Source of the DNA: Martinezella calliandrae
Lineage (GTDB): Bacteria; Pseudomonadota; Alphaproteobacteria; Rhizobiales; Rhizobiaceae
DNA: 64,000 bases
Assembly (NCBI RefSeq): GCF_030272695.1
Contig: NZ_JARFYN010000024.1
Span: forward strand, 1-64,000
Reading direction: 5' to 3'
The notes below the pieces were generated by a model, which was given only the letters and a program-made list of their open reading frames with translations, did no database searches and was not told the DNA's origin. Within the stretch, counting starts at the first letter, position 1. The number at the start of each line of letters is the position of its first letter. Shown piece after piece: positions 8,916 through 16,786 of this stretch. A program made the position numbers and the translations under genes.

Positions 8916-9171
8916 GGTCATATCTCCTCTTGGCAATAGATTGCGTCGGCAGGTGATCGGGAACATAGGAGGGGACGCAGTGAAGGGCAACCGGCGGCGT
9001 GGCAAAAAATCATGAGGTCGAGGAAAATTTACCCTTGTTTGCGCTGCAATTTTTGCCGCTCCTGACATGGGGACGCGAATGGTGAAAAAAACGATCAAAT
9101 CGAGCCATGGTGAAGCGCAAGCGAAGCGGTTAGGATTCCCTGCCATATCCCCCGATTTTCAAAGATTGCCC

Positions 9172-9822
9172 ATGATCATCGCCTGCCTGCATACCGCCGA
9201 AAGCAACATCGCCATCTATGAGGGTGCTGCAAAGCAGCTAGGTCTTCCGACCGACTGTCTTCTGCACCATGTCCGCGCCGATCTTCTCTTCGCCGCTGAG
9301 CGGGCGGGCGGACTGACGCCCGAAATCGAGGCGGAAACGGCTGCAGTCATTCTGCGCCTCGCCCAGGATGCTGATGCCGTGGTGCTCAATTGCTCGACCC
9401 TCGGACCCGCTGCATCGTTAGCGGCGGACAGATGTGAGGTACCTATTGTCAGAGCGGACTGCGCGCTCGCTGAATACGTCGGGAAGTCTTGCGGTAAAGT
9501 CACCGTCCTCTGCACAACCGAGACGACCATCGCCCCAACGACCGAACTCTTCGAAGAAGCGGCCAAGACCACGGGCGCCGAGATTGATGTCCGCCTGATC
9601 TATGGCGCATGGGTGCTGTTCCGGGCCGGCAAACAGGAGGCTTATCTGGCAGGGATCGCCGAGGCGGCGGAGGCAGCCTATCGTGAAGGGGCCAAGACGG
9701 TGGCCTTCGCGCAAGCCTCGATGACCGGAGCGGCCGCCCTATTGGCTGACGACTATCCGCGGCCGCTGGCCAGTCCGACCGCGGCATTACAGGCGGCGAT
9801 GACGGCAATAACCGCGCGCTGA
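9172..9822 (+). CDS. Asp/Glu racemase superfamily protein, one Cys missing
   Basis: A 216-residue protein with the aspartate/glutamate racemase fold. The first catalytic-Cys motif is present as VVLNCSTLGPAA. At the position of the second Cys motif the sequence reads AFAQASMTGAA, so Cys is replaced. Two-base racemases need both, so this is more likely a decarboxylase/isomerase-like relative or a changed enzyme. The frame is open from 9067; I chose the ATG at 9172 (MIIACLHTAESN) since the family begins there. No strong ribosome site. It stands alone, divergent from sodB. Confidence 0.7.
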   Translation: MIIACLHTAESNIAIYEGAAKQLGLPTDCLLHHVRADLLFAAERAGGLTPEIEAETAAVILRLAQDADAVVLNCSTLGPAASLAADRCEVPIVRADCALAEYVGKSCGKVTVLCTTETTIAPTTELFEEAAKTTGAEIDVRLIYGAWVLFRAGKQEAYLAGIAEAAEAAYREGAKTVAFAQASMTGAAALLADDYPRPLASPTAALQAAMTAITAR

Positions 9823-9880
9823 ACCAAGACGCAGTCCGGACTCGCGGCTTCAACACGGAATGAAGGCAGTCATTCACTCA

Positions 9881-9909
9881 TTGACAGCCTACCAACTAGT
9901 AGGTTATGG
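9881..9909 (+). promoter_or_regulatory. Promoter with repressor operator in the spacer
   Basis: TTGACA at 9881-9886 is followed by a 17-base spacer and TTATGG at 9904-9909. The spacer holds CCTACCAACTAGTAGG (9888-9903), a near-palindrome of the TetR-operator type. GAATGA-N6-TCATTC lies just upstream (about 9858-9875). No TetR gene is next to it. Confidence 0.5.
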
Positions 9910-9965
9910 ATTCAGGCGTGGAGGACCGAGGAGGAGCCGAAAGCGTCCATGGCTCGCCTCTTTAG

Positions 9966-9980
9966 CCTACCTACTAGTCG
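9966..9980. promoter_or_regulatory. Second copy of the CTACTAGT operator
   Basis: CCTACCTACTAGTCG repeats the core of the site at 9888-9903. It lies 20 bases before the start of the membrane protein at 10001, where a bound repressor would block expression. Confidence 0.45.
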
Positions 9981-10000
9981 ATACACAAAGGAAACCGATT

Positions 10001-10507
10001 ATGCCCGCTCCTCTCTCCTTGCTCGGCGAACTCCATACCGCCATCAGCGTCGTCCCGATCGCCGCAGGGCTCTATAGCTTTGCGAAGCATGGCGGCATCC
10101 AACCGCAGATGCGATCGGGACAGATCTATCTTGGTGGATTGGCGCTGTCGGTGGTGACCTCCTTCGGACTTTCCTCTACAGGCGGGTTCAACCCGGGACA
10201 CGCGCTCGGAATTGTGGCTATACTGGTGGCATCAGGTGCAATTCTAGTGGAAAGGATAAGCTTTCTTGGTCGACTGCGGGCTTATCTGAAGGCGTTCGGC
10301 CTGTCTTTCACCTATTTCCTGCTCTGGGTTCCCGGCATCAACGAAACGCTCTCGCGGCTGCCGCCGTCGCATCCGATCGGCAACGGTCCGGATTCGCCGC
10401 CGGTACAGACGGCCTTGCTCGCCTGGGTGATCCTGTTTGCTGCCGGCAGCCTCCTGCAGGCCTGGACGATCCATCGCGGCCATGCGCTATCCCGAGCTCG
10501 GGCCTAG
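10001..10507 (+). CDS. Four-helix membrane protein of unknown family
   Basis: A 168-residue inner-membrane protein with about four hydrophobic segments (roughly 8-25, 42-60, 66-85 and 138-156) and a polar loop with a PPSHPIGNGPDSPP stretch. AAAGGA lies before the ATG at 10001; the frame is open from 9860 but the extra N-terminal residues are translated operator DNA. I do not recognise the family with certainty. Its promoter carries two copies of a TetR-type operator, so it is probably induced by a small molecule. Confidence 0.6.
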   Translation: MPAPLSLLGELHTAISVVPIAAGLYSFAKHGGIQPQMRSGQIYLGGLALSVVTSFGLSSTGGFNPGHALGIVAILVASGAILVERISFLGRLRAYLKAFGLSFTYFLLWVPGINETLSRLPPSHPIGNGPDSPPVQTALLAWVILFAAGSLLQAWTIHRGHALSRARA

Positions 10508-10548
10508 CGCGAACGAACGGGCCGGCTATCGCGCTGGCCCACTCCTTC

Positions 10549-10893
10549 CTAAACATTGCGTCCGAAATAGACATTTACCTCGGCGATCCTGTCGCCGGTA
10601 AAGCGGATCATCTCCATATTGCGAAAGCTGCCTCCGTCCATCTTTTCGGCGCGATAACCAACGATCACCTCGTCGCGGTCGGGTACCAGATGTTCGATAT
10701 GAATGGCGCGAAAGACCTTCTCCTTCGGCCAGCAATTCTTAAAATATTGGTCGCGGTCGATGTGATCGTCACGCGGGCTGGAAAAGGTAAAATCGCTGGT
10801 CAGCATCGGGCCGACGACATCAGGATGTTGTGCGACATAGGCGGCATATAGCCGCCGCACCGTGTCGCAACGGGCATTATCAAGAGTGCTCAT
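10549..10893 (-). CDS. SnoaL/NTF2-like small protein
   Basis: A 114-residue protein of the SnoaL-like cone fold. Typical parts are the first helices (TVRRLYAAYVAQ), the TSDFTFSSPRDDHIDRDQYF stretch and the late FTGDRIAEVNVYFG strands. Family members bind or act on small hydrophobic compounds; no role can be fixed here. The ATG at 10893 has GAGGAGA in front, although the frame is open much further. It is divergent from the AraC regulator at 11080, which probably controls it. Confidence 0.8.
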   Translation of the reverse strand: MSTLDNARCDTVRRLYAAYVAQHPDVVGPMLTSDFTFSSPRDDHIDRDQYFKNCWPKEKVFRAIHIEHLVPDRDEVIVGYRAEKMDGGSFRNMEMIRFTGDRIAEVNVYFGRNV

Positions 10894-11079
10894 GGTGCAT
10901 CTCCTCTCTATCCGGCCACCGCTTTGAATGTGGATCCGGCCGTCGGCAATCCGATTGCAAAATGCAATCAGTTTTATATCATGAGACGAAGGAACCGACA
11001 AGGCGCTTTGCCGGCTTGGCATCGACTGTGGAGTGGTCCAGACTATCGCTGTTGTGGACATCAGCAGGAAGCCGCCGTC

Positions 11080-11892
11080 ATGCCCGAGGCTCAGCAAATA
11101 TTGGATAGGTTGCGCCGCCTGGCGGGCAAGGACAACCGCCCGGCCACCATGCCGGTTGGCGAAAAAAGCTACTCCGCGCTTTTCACCTTCGTTACCCGGC
11201 AGCGCGAGCGTATTGGCGGCTCGACCTTTTCCCAGGTCTCGATCGTCGCTCTTGTCGAAGGCTTCAAGGATGTGCTGAGCATGGGGCGCCATCGGCGCTT
11301 TCCTGCCGGCACGGTGCTGGTCTTGCCCGCCGGCTGGCGCGGCGATGTCGTGAACGACCCTGATCCGCAGAGCGGCGTCTATCGCGCCATCTTCATTAGC
11401 TTCCCCGACCAATTGGTGCGCCGCGCTCTCAGGGCCTTTGAGCCGGGGCGCGTGGCGTCGCAGGTCGACCTGCCGCTCGATCCGGTACTCGCCGCAGCTA
11501 TCCATCATGCCGGCGAAGGGATCGCGTCTGGCGAATTGCCAACGGCGCTGATCGAGCATCGCCTGATGGAAGTGCTGATGGTGCTCGGCATCCGCGGCGC
11601 CCTGCCGGCATCGCCCGAAACGACGGCCGAGGCGGTGCGCGCGCTGGTGCGCTGGCAGCCGGACCGAGCCTGGACCGCCGACCTCATTGCTGCCGAACTC
11701 GGCACCAGCAACGCAACGCTGCGACGGCGCCTGTCGCAGGAAGGCTCGTCGCTGCGTGAAGTGATGGCAAGCGAACGCGTGGCCCTGGCAACCACGCTTT
11801 TGACAGAAGATGGACTGTCGCTGCGCGAGGCAGCGCTTGCCACCGGCTATCGTTCACCCCGCCGCTTTGCCGAACGACTACGCAACGCTTGA
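11080..11892 (+). CDS. AraC family transcriptional regulator
   Basis: A 270-residue regulator. The N-terminal ligand region contains a cupin-like core (RRFPAGTVLVLPAGWRGDVVND). The C-terminal HTH_18 pair runs from WTADLIAAELGTSNATLRRRLSQEG to LSLREAALATGYRSPRRFAERL. I chose the ATG at 11080 because AGGAAG sits about 8 bases before it; an upstream frame reaches 10924. It shares a 186-base divergent region with the SnoaL-like gene, its likely target. Confidence 0.82.
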   Translation: MPEAQQILDRLRRLAGKDNRPATMPVGEKSYSALFTFVTRQRERIGGSTFSQVSIVALVEGFKDVLSMGRHRRFPAGTVLVLPAGWRGDVVNDPDPQSGVYRAIFISFPDQLVRRALRAFEPGRVASQVDLPLDPVLAAAIHHAGEGIASGELPTALIEHRLMEVLMVLGIRGALPASPETTAEAVRALVRWQPDRAWTADLIAAELGTSNATLRRRLSQEGSSLREVMASERVALATTLLTEDGLSLREAALATGYRSPRRFAERLRNA

Positions 11893-12000
11893 GCGTTGTC
11901 GGACGAAATTTGAGCGTTTGCGCGCGCCAGAGCGCCAGGACGATCTGTTAGACCCTGCCCAATGAGAGCTCAAAAGGCTGAAACACGAAAGGGCAAGACC

Positions 12001-12692
12001 ATGCGAAACATTCCCATCTCCTCGGAGCTATCGCCGCCATCGCAACACTTGCAGCCGGCCGGCCGGCATTCGCTGCTGATCTCAAAGTCACATTCGATAA
12101 GAGCGATGGCCGTATGCTGTTGCCGGAAAACGCGTCCTGTATTGCTACGGCGAACGGCAAGTCAGCGCCTGGGCCGAACAAGAGCCTCGCGCTGTCGTGG
12201 TCAAAGGGGCCGACAGGTACGCGCTCCTACGCGCTGACGATGGTCGACCCTGATGTGCCGGCCGATTTCTCATTATTCAACAAGGATAACAAGAGCATTC
12301 CCAAGACGTTCAAGCGGATCGAATTCGTTCATTGGGTGCTCGCCGATATCCCGGCCTCGCTGACCAAACTTCCGGAAGGCGCCGATGGCGATGGTCCTCC
12401 GGAGGCCGGATTACCGCTCGAACGCACCGCCCACGGCAGGCGGGGACAGAATGGCGCAGGCGGCGGCTCCTTGGCGAATGGGCCGCATGGGGGTTATATG
12501 GGTGCCTGTCCGCCCTGGAACGACGAACGGGTCCATAGCTATCACGTCACTGTCTATGCACTCGATGTCGACCGGCTCAAACTGCCCGATCTCTTCACCC
12601 GCGCTGATCTGCTTGCCGCGACGAAGGGACACGTCCTCGCGTCGGGCAGCCAGGAACTATTTTATACGACGAATGCAAAGGCCAAGAGATGA
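12001..12692 (+). pseudogene. PEBP (YbhB/YbcL) family gene with frameshifted signal peptide
   Basis: From 12114 the frame encodes a clear phosphatidylethanolamine-binding-protein fold, with the blocks DPDVPADFSLF, FVHWVLADIPAS and GGYMGACPPWNDERVHSYHVTVYALD. Upstream, the same frame reads LGAIAAIATLAAGRPAFAADLKVTF, which is a Sec signal peptide, but has no start codon. The start MRNIPIS at 12001 lies in another frame. Adding one base near 12020 joins them. So the gene is broken by one base, or the sequence has an error. A shorter cytosolic product from the ATG at 12114 is possible. The MFS gene overlaps its stop (ATGA). Confidence 0.75.
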
Positions 12693-13924
12693 CTGTTCAG
12701 ACAAGATGGGATGCGGCCGCGCCGGCTGAGCCGGAAACAGCTTATTGGATGCGGAATCTGATCATCTGCCTCCTCGGCTCCTTCACCACTATCGTGGCGA
12801 TGACGCTTTTGCTTCCCTTCCTGCCCCTCTATGTCGAAGAACTTGGCGTCATCGACAAGGCCGAAACCGTGCAATGGTCCGGCATCGCCTATGGCGCCAC
12901 CTTCTTTGCCGCTGCCTTCGTCGCGCCGCTTTGGGGCAGGCTCGGCGATATTTATGGCCGCAAGCTGATGCTGGTGCGCGCGAGTCTCGGCATGACCGTG
13001 GCCATCTCGCTGATGGGGATGGCGGGCAACGTTTGGGAATTGGTAGCGCTGCGAATGTTCACCGGGCTTGCCGGCGGTTATGCCTCTGGCTCGATGGTCC
13101 TGGTGGCGACCCAGACGCCGAAACATCGCTCGGCCTGGGCGCTTGGGATGCTGTCCTCCGGCGTCATGGCCGGCAATCTGGTCGGACCGCTGATCGGCGG
13201 CGCGCTGCCGCCTGTCATTGGCATTCGCCGCACGTTCCTGCTCGCCGGCGGTGTGATCTTCTTGACGTTCCTGGCGACCACCTTCCTGATCAAAGAAGAG
13301 AAATCGCCGGCGCGGAAGAAGGCGGCGAAGGCAAGCCGCAGCTGGGCTTCCATCCCTGACAAGCGGCCCGTTGTCGCGATGTTATCGATCGGGCTGTTGC
13401 TGATGCTTGCCAACATGTCCATCGAACCGATCATTACCGTCTACGTCGCGCAATTCGTCGATGATGCACATGTCACGATGGTTTCGGGTCTGGTCATGGC
13501 CGTTGCCGCGCTCGGCAGCATCCTTTCAGCCTCCTGGCTCGGCAAGCTTGCCGACCGCATCGGCCATTGGACCGTGATCATGGCAGCTCTTGCGGTCGCC
13601 TCGCTGCTGTTGATCCCACAGGCGTTCGTAACGGCGGCCTGGCAATTGATTGCATTGCGTTTCCTGATGGGTATTGCGCTCGGCGGCCTACTGCCGTGCA
13701 TCACCGCCGTTATCCGTCATAATGTGCCGGATGCAGCAGCCGGCGGTATTCTCGGCCTGGCCACCTCCTCGCAATTCGCTGGTCAGGTGGTCGGCCCCGT
13801 CATGGGCGGCTTCGTCGGCGGCCACATCGGGATGCGCGCCGTGTTTCTCGGTACCTGCGTGTTGCTGGCGATCGGCGCGGTCTATTGCTGGTGGGTCAGC
13901 CCGAAAGAGGAGACGGCCCCATAG
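12689..13924 (+). CDS. MFS transporter
   Basis: A 411-residue major facilitator with about twelve membrane helices in two halves. Motif A is seen after helix 2 as GRLGDIYGRK and its pair in the second half as GKLADRIGH. It resembles drug/proton antiporters, with proline/glycine-rich helix 5 (GVMAGNLVGPLIGGALPP). Its ATG overlaps the stop of the PEBP gene by four bases, so translation is coupled and the two form one unit. Substrate unknown; efflux is the likely direction. Confidence 0.88.
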   Translation: MTVQTRWDAAAPAEPETAYWMRNLIICLLGSFTTIVAMTLLLPFLPLYVEELGVIDKAETVQWSGIAYGATFFAAAFVAPLWGRLGDIYGRKLMLVRASLGMTVAISLMGMAGNVWELVALRMFTGLAGGYASGSMVLVATQTPKHRSAWALGMLSSGVMAGNLVGPLIGGALPPVIGIRRTFLLAGGVIFLTFLATTFLIKEEKSPARKKAAKASRSWASIPDKRPVVAMLSIGLLLMLANMSIEPIITVYVAQFVDDAHVTMVSGLVMAVAALGSILSASWLGKLADRIGHWTVIMAALAVASLLLIPQAFVTAAWQLIALRFLMGIALGGLLPCITAVIRHNVPDAAAGGILGLATSSQFAGQVVGPVMGGFVGGHIGMRAVFLGTCVLLAIGAVYCWWVSPKEETAP

Positions 13925-13953
13925 GGGACGCGTCAATCACTTCCGACGTCACG

Positions 13954-14076
13954 TCACCACGTCAATCCGAACAGCATCGAATAAATGACGAACCCGGTCG
14001 CCGCGATGACACAGAGCTGCAAAAACAGCCTGTAATAGTCGAAAACATAGACAGAAGCGGGAATAGAAATTTTCAT
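13954..14076 (-). CDS. Small membrane protein, 40 residues
   Basis: A short frame encodes 40 residues beginning MKISIPASVYVFDYYRLF and ending YSMLFGLTW, with one hydrophobic segment through most of its length. GAGGAGG lies six bases before the ATG at 14076, one of the strongest ribosome sites in the window. Length, site and hydrophobicity support a real small inner-membrane protein. It ends 29 bases past the convergent MFS gene. Function unknown. Confidence 0.6.
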   Translation of the reverse strand: MKISIPASVYVFDYYRLFLQLCVIAATGFVIYSMLFGLTW

Positions 14077-14149
14077 GGCGGCCTCCTCGGTGATTTTGCC
14101 GACCAACGTCATTTTACCACAAATACCACTTTCGCATCGCCTAATTTAA

Positions 14150-14761
14150 CTACTTCCGACCGCAGATGAGATCGACGCCGGAACGAGCGAGTGCCTCCAG
14201 CGTCTCGCGCGTATCGCCTGCGCGCGCGCGCACGGCGAGCGAATGCATCACAGCGGAAGCAAGTCTTGCGAGGGTCGCCGGATCGGCATCCGTCGGGAGT
14301 TCGCCCCGCTCCACCGCAAGCTCCATCCGTTCCTTGATCGCGTCGTCGAAGTCATTGAGGCTGCGGCCCAGCACCTCCCGTATACGGGCATGCTGAATGG
14401 CCTCCGCTGTTGCGGTGCTGATCAGAAAGCATCCGCGTGCCGCGGTATCGCCGTGCAGATATATTTTCAAAGCTCTGGCATAAACGCTCGCTAGGTTCTC
14501 CCGCAGCGGCAAAGCTGGATCGAGAGCTTCCGACAGCACATCCATGCTGTCTTCGCGATAGTCCTCCAAGGCATCCAGATAGAGCTCTTCCTTGTCGCCG
14601 AACGCGCCGTAGAGGCTCGGTCGATTCAGCTTCGTCGCAGCACTCAGCGTATCAAGCGAGGCCGCGGAAAATCCCTTGTCCCAAAAAACCTCCCGCGCCC
14701 GCCCGATCACCGTCTTGGCATCAAAGGCACGGGGGCGGCCCTGCTTTTTCTCGCTCTTCAT
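14150..14761 (-). CDS. TetR family repressor
   Basis: A 203-residue TetR regulator. The HTH is at about residues 16-60 (VFWDKGFSAASLDTLSAATKLNRPSLYGAFGDKEELY), followed by a helical ligand domain. A Cys lies in ARGCFLISTATAEA, as in several TetR proteins of the AcrR/NemR-like group. It is divergent from the GST gene, with a long inverted repeat between the two starts. The simplest reading is that it represses itself and the GST. Confidence 0.9.
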   Translation of the reverse strand: MKSEKKQGRPRAFDAKTVIGRAREVFWDKGFSAASLDTLSAATKLNRPSLYGAFGDKEELYLDALEDYREDSMDVLSEALDPALPLRENLASVYARALKIYLHGDTAARGCFLISTATAEAIQHARIREVLGRSLNDFDDAIKERMELAVERGELPTDADPATLARLASAVMHSLAVRARAGDTRETLEALARSGVDLICGRK

Positions 14762-14767
14762 ATTTTA

Positions 14768-14817
14768 TACCGTTTCGCATAAAAATCTTGACCGAGCGAA
14801 TTTTATGCGAGATGGTA
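14768..14817. promoter_or_regulatory. Long inverted repeat, TetR operator
   Basis: Arms at 14768-14784 (TACCGTTTCGCATAAAA) and 14801-14817 (TTTTATGCGAGATGGTA) match at 15 of 17 positions. The 16-base centre includes TTGACC. It abuts the tetR ATG and lies 62 bases before the GST start, so one site could control both. Confidence 0.75.
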
Positions 14818-14878
14818 CAAATGTTCAACGGATATTAGCGCGAAGCTTCATGCCTGCGCCGAGAAGGAGAGAGACCCG

Positions 14879-15562
14879 ATGAAACTCTATATGCACCCTG
14901 CTGCATGCTCCCTGTCGCCGCACATTGTTTGTCGGGAACTCGGTCTCGAAATCGAGCTAATCGAAGTCGATCGTAAGACGCATCGGACGAATTCGGGTGA
15001 CGACTACCTTGCCATCAACGGCAACGGTTACGTACCGGCCTTGATGCTGGATGACGGCAGCGTACTGACCGAGGGGCCCGCGATCGTGCAGCTCCTCGTG
15101 GAACGCTCGCCGGAAGGATCACGTCTGTTTCCGAAGGCCGGGACCTACGCCCGCAGCCAAGTGCAATCCTATCTGAACTTCGTCACCTCCGAGCTGCACA
15201 AGCCGATGGCGATGTTGTTCAACTCCGCTTACGAAGGCGCCCATGCCGGCATCCATGAGCTGGTGTGCAAACGGCTGGATTGGTTGAACAGCCGGTTTGC
15301 CGGCGCCTATCTAACCGGCAACAATTTCACGATCGCCGACGCCTATCTCTTCGTCTGCCTGAATTGGTCGCCCTGGATCAAGTTCGACCTCACCCGCTGG
15401 CCGGCGTTACATGGGTTCATGGCCCGCGTCGGCGCAAGACCAAAAGTCCGCGAGGCGCTCCAGGAAGAGGATCTCGAAGCATTCGAGGCCGATGGCATCT
15501 TCTTCGCGCCGCAGTCCTACATCGACTCTGCCGGTCGTTCCGGAACGCCGGTGCGGCCGTAA
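14879..15562 (+). CDS. Glutathione S-transferase
   Basis: A 227-residue cytosolic glutathione transferase. The N-terminal thioredoxin-like domain begins MKLYMHPAACSLSPHIVCREL, with the beta-class Cys/Ser region and the ALMLDDGSVLTEGPAIVQLL cis-Pro/glutathione-binding stretch. The C-terminal helical domain has the FTIADAYLFVCLNW N-capping motif. It conjugates glutathione to electrophiles or reduces them. GGAGA precedes the ATG. It faces a TetR repressor across a strong operator, so it is probably induced by a toxic electrophile. Confidence 0.9.
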   Translation: MKLYMHPAACSLSPHIVCRELGLEIELIEVDRKTHRTNSGDDYLAINGNGYVPALMLDDGSVLTEGPAIVQLLVERSPEGSRLFPKAGTYARSQVQSYLNFVTSELHKPMAMLFNSAYEGAHAGIHELVCKRLDWLNSRFAGAYLTGNNFTIADAYLFVCLNWSPWIKFDLTRWPALHGFMARVGARPKVREALQEEDLEAFEADGIFFAPQSYIDSAGRSGTPVRP

Positions 15563-15652
15563 AGTCCTCTTGGAATTCCTCGGGCCGAGCTTGAACGGCC
15601 CTGCCCCTTTTTGCTGCCGTGCGCTTTGCCTAAGCTCGGCGCGTTCGTCGCT

Positions 15653-15678
15653 GCAATCGATTCACGGGAATCGATTGC
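15653..15678. terminator. Perfect hairpin between convergent genes
   Basis: GCAATCGATTC and GAATCGATTGC pair perfectly around ACGG, and a small GGGCAAAGCCC hairpin follows at once. It lies between the 3' ends of the GST and ilvE. There is no T-run, so it may be an RNA-protecting or bidirectional structure rather than a classic terminator. Confidence 0.45.
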
Positions 15679-15693
15679 TCGGGCAAAGCCCGA

Positions 15694-16581
15694 TCACTCT
15701 TCGCTGGCGCTCCGTCCATAAGCCCAGTCCATGTAGAGCTCCAGCGCCTTGCGGGCGATCGGACCCTGTTGGAATTCGCGGTCATCGAGGCGGTTAACGG
15801 AGACGACCTTGGAGTAGTTACCGGTGGTGAAAATCTCGTCGGCAGCCATGAATTGCTCAACAGAGAGTGTCTCCTCACGCACATCGAAACCTGCCTGGCG
15901 CAACAGACCCATGACGCGGGCTCGCGTGATGCCGGCGAGGAAGGTGCGGTTGGCGACCGGCGTGTAGATAACACTGTCCTTCACCATGAAAACGTTGGAA
16001 GATGCAGTCTCGACGACATTGCCGTTTACGTCGCGCACCAGCGCATTGTCGAAGCCGCGCTTTCTCGCCTCCAGAATCATGCGGCCGCTGTTCGGATAAA
16101 GCGAACCGGTTTTGGCGTCGGTCATCGCGGTTTCCGGCGACGGGCGGCGGAAGGGCGAGACAGTGAGAGTCACGCCGCCATGACCACCGAGCGGTGCTTC
16201 GAATAGGCACAACGCGAATCGAGTCGATTCCGGATCGACAGCAACGACGCTGCCGGGCGAGCCATGCTCGCCCCAATACATGGGCTTGATATAGATCGGG
16301 ATCTTGCCGTCGAATTTCTTGACGCCTTCCAAGGCGAGCGCCTCGATGTCCTCGGCCGTCTTGAGTGGCTTCAGGCCCATCGCGAGCGCAGAGCGGTTGA
16401 TGCGCTGGCAATGGAGGTCGAGATCGGGTGCGATGCCGTCGAACCAGCGCGCACCGTCAAACACGGTCGAACCCAGCCACATGGCATGCGAAGTCGGGCC
16501 GATCAGCGGCGGATTACCGGAAAGCCATTCTTCATCGACATAGGTCCAAGTTGCTGTGCGGGGGGATGTATCGACGACCAT
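15694..16581 (-). CDS. ilvE: Branched-chain amino acid aminotransferase
   Basis: A 295-residue class IV PLP aminotransferase that interconverts leucine, isoleucine and valine with their 2-oxo acids. Visible family parts are IYIKPMYWGE, PNSGRMILEARKRGFDNALV (with the class IV signature) and GNVVETASSNVFMV, then the late TLSVEQFMAADEIFTTGNY. The frame is open to 16761, but AGGAGGAG sits before the ATG at 16581. It would produce the 2-oxo acids used by the leucine operon at 46-56 kb, though it is not linked to it. Confidence 0.85.
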   Translation of the reverse strand: MVVDTSPRTATWTYVDEEWLSGNPPLIGPTSHAMWLGSTVFDGARWFDGIAPDLDLHCQRINRSALAMGLKPLKTAEDIEALALEGVKKFDGKIPIYIKPMYWGEHGSPGSVVAVDPESTRFALCLFEAPLGGHGGVTLTVSPFRRPSPETAMTDAKTGSLYPNSGRMILEARKRGFDNALVRDVNGNVVETASSNVFMVKDSVIYTPVANRTFLAGITRARVMGLLRQAGFDVREETLSVEQFMAADEIFTTGNYSKVVSVNRLDDREFQQGPIARKALELYMDWAYGRSASEE

Positions 16582-16786
16582 GATGAGCTCCTCCTGAAAG
16601 CGGGAAGAAAATGCCCATGCAACCTGGAGGTCAAGCCGAAAATTCGATCCAAAATCCATTCGCAACAAAGCACCGGAAGCCGCATTCCCCGCGCAATTTT
16701 CATGCGCCGAAACAATAGCTTGACGAATGGGTAAACCAGGAAAAATGATGGAACATGCCAATAGCAGCAGGATAGGCGGGATTCAG

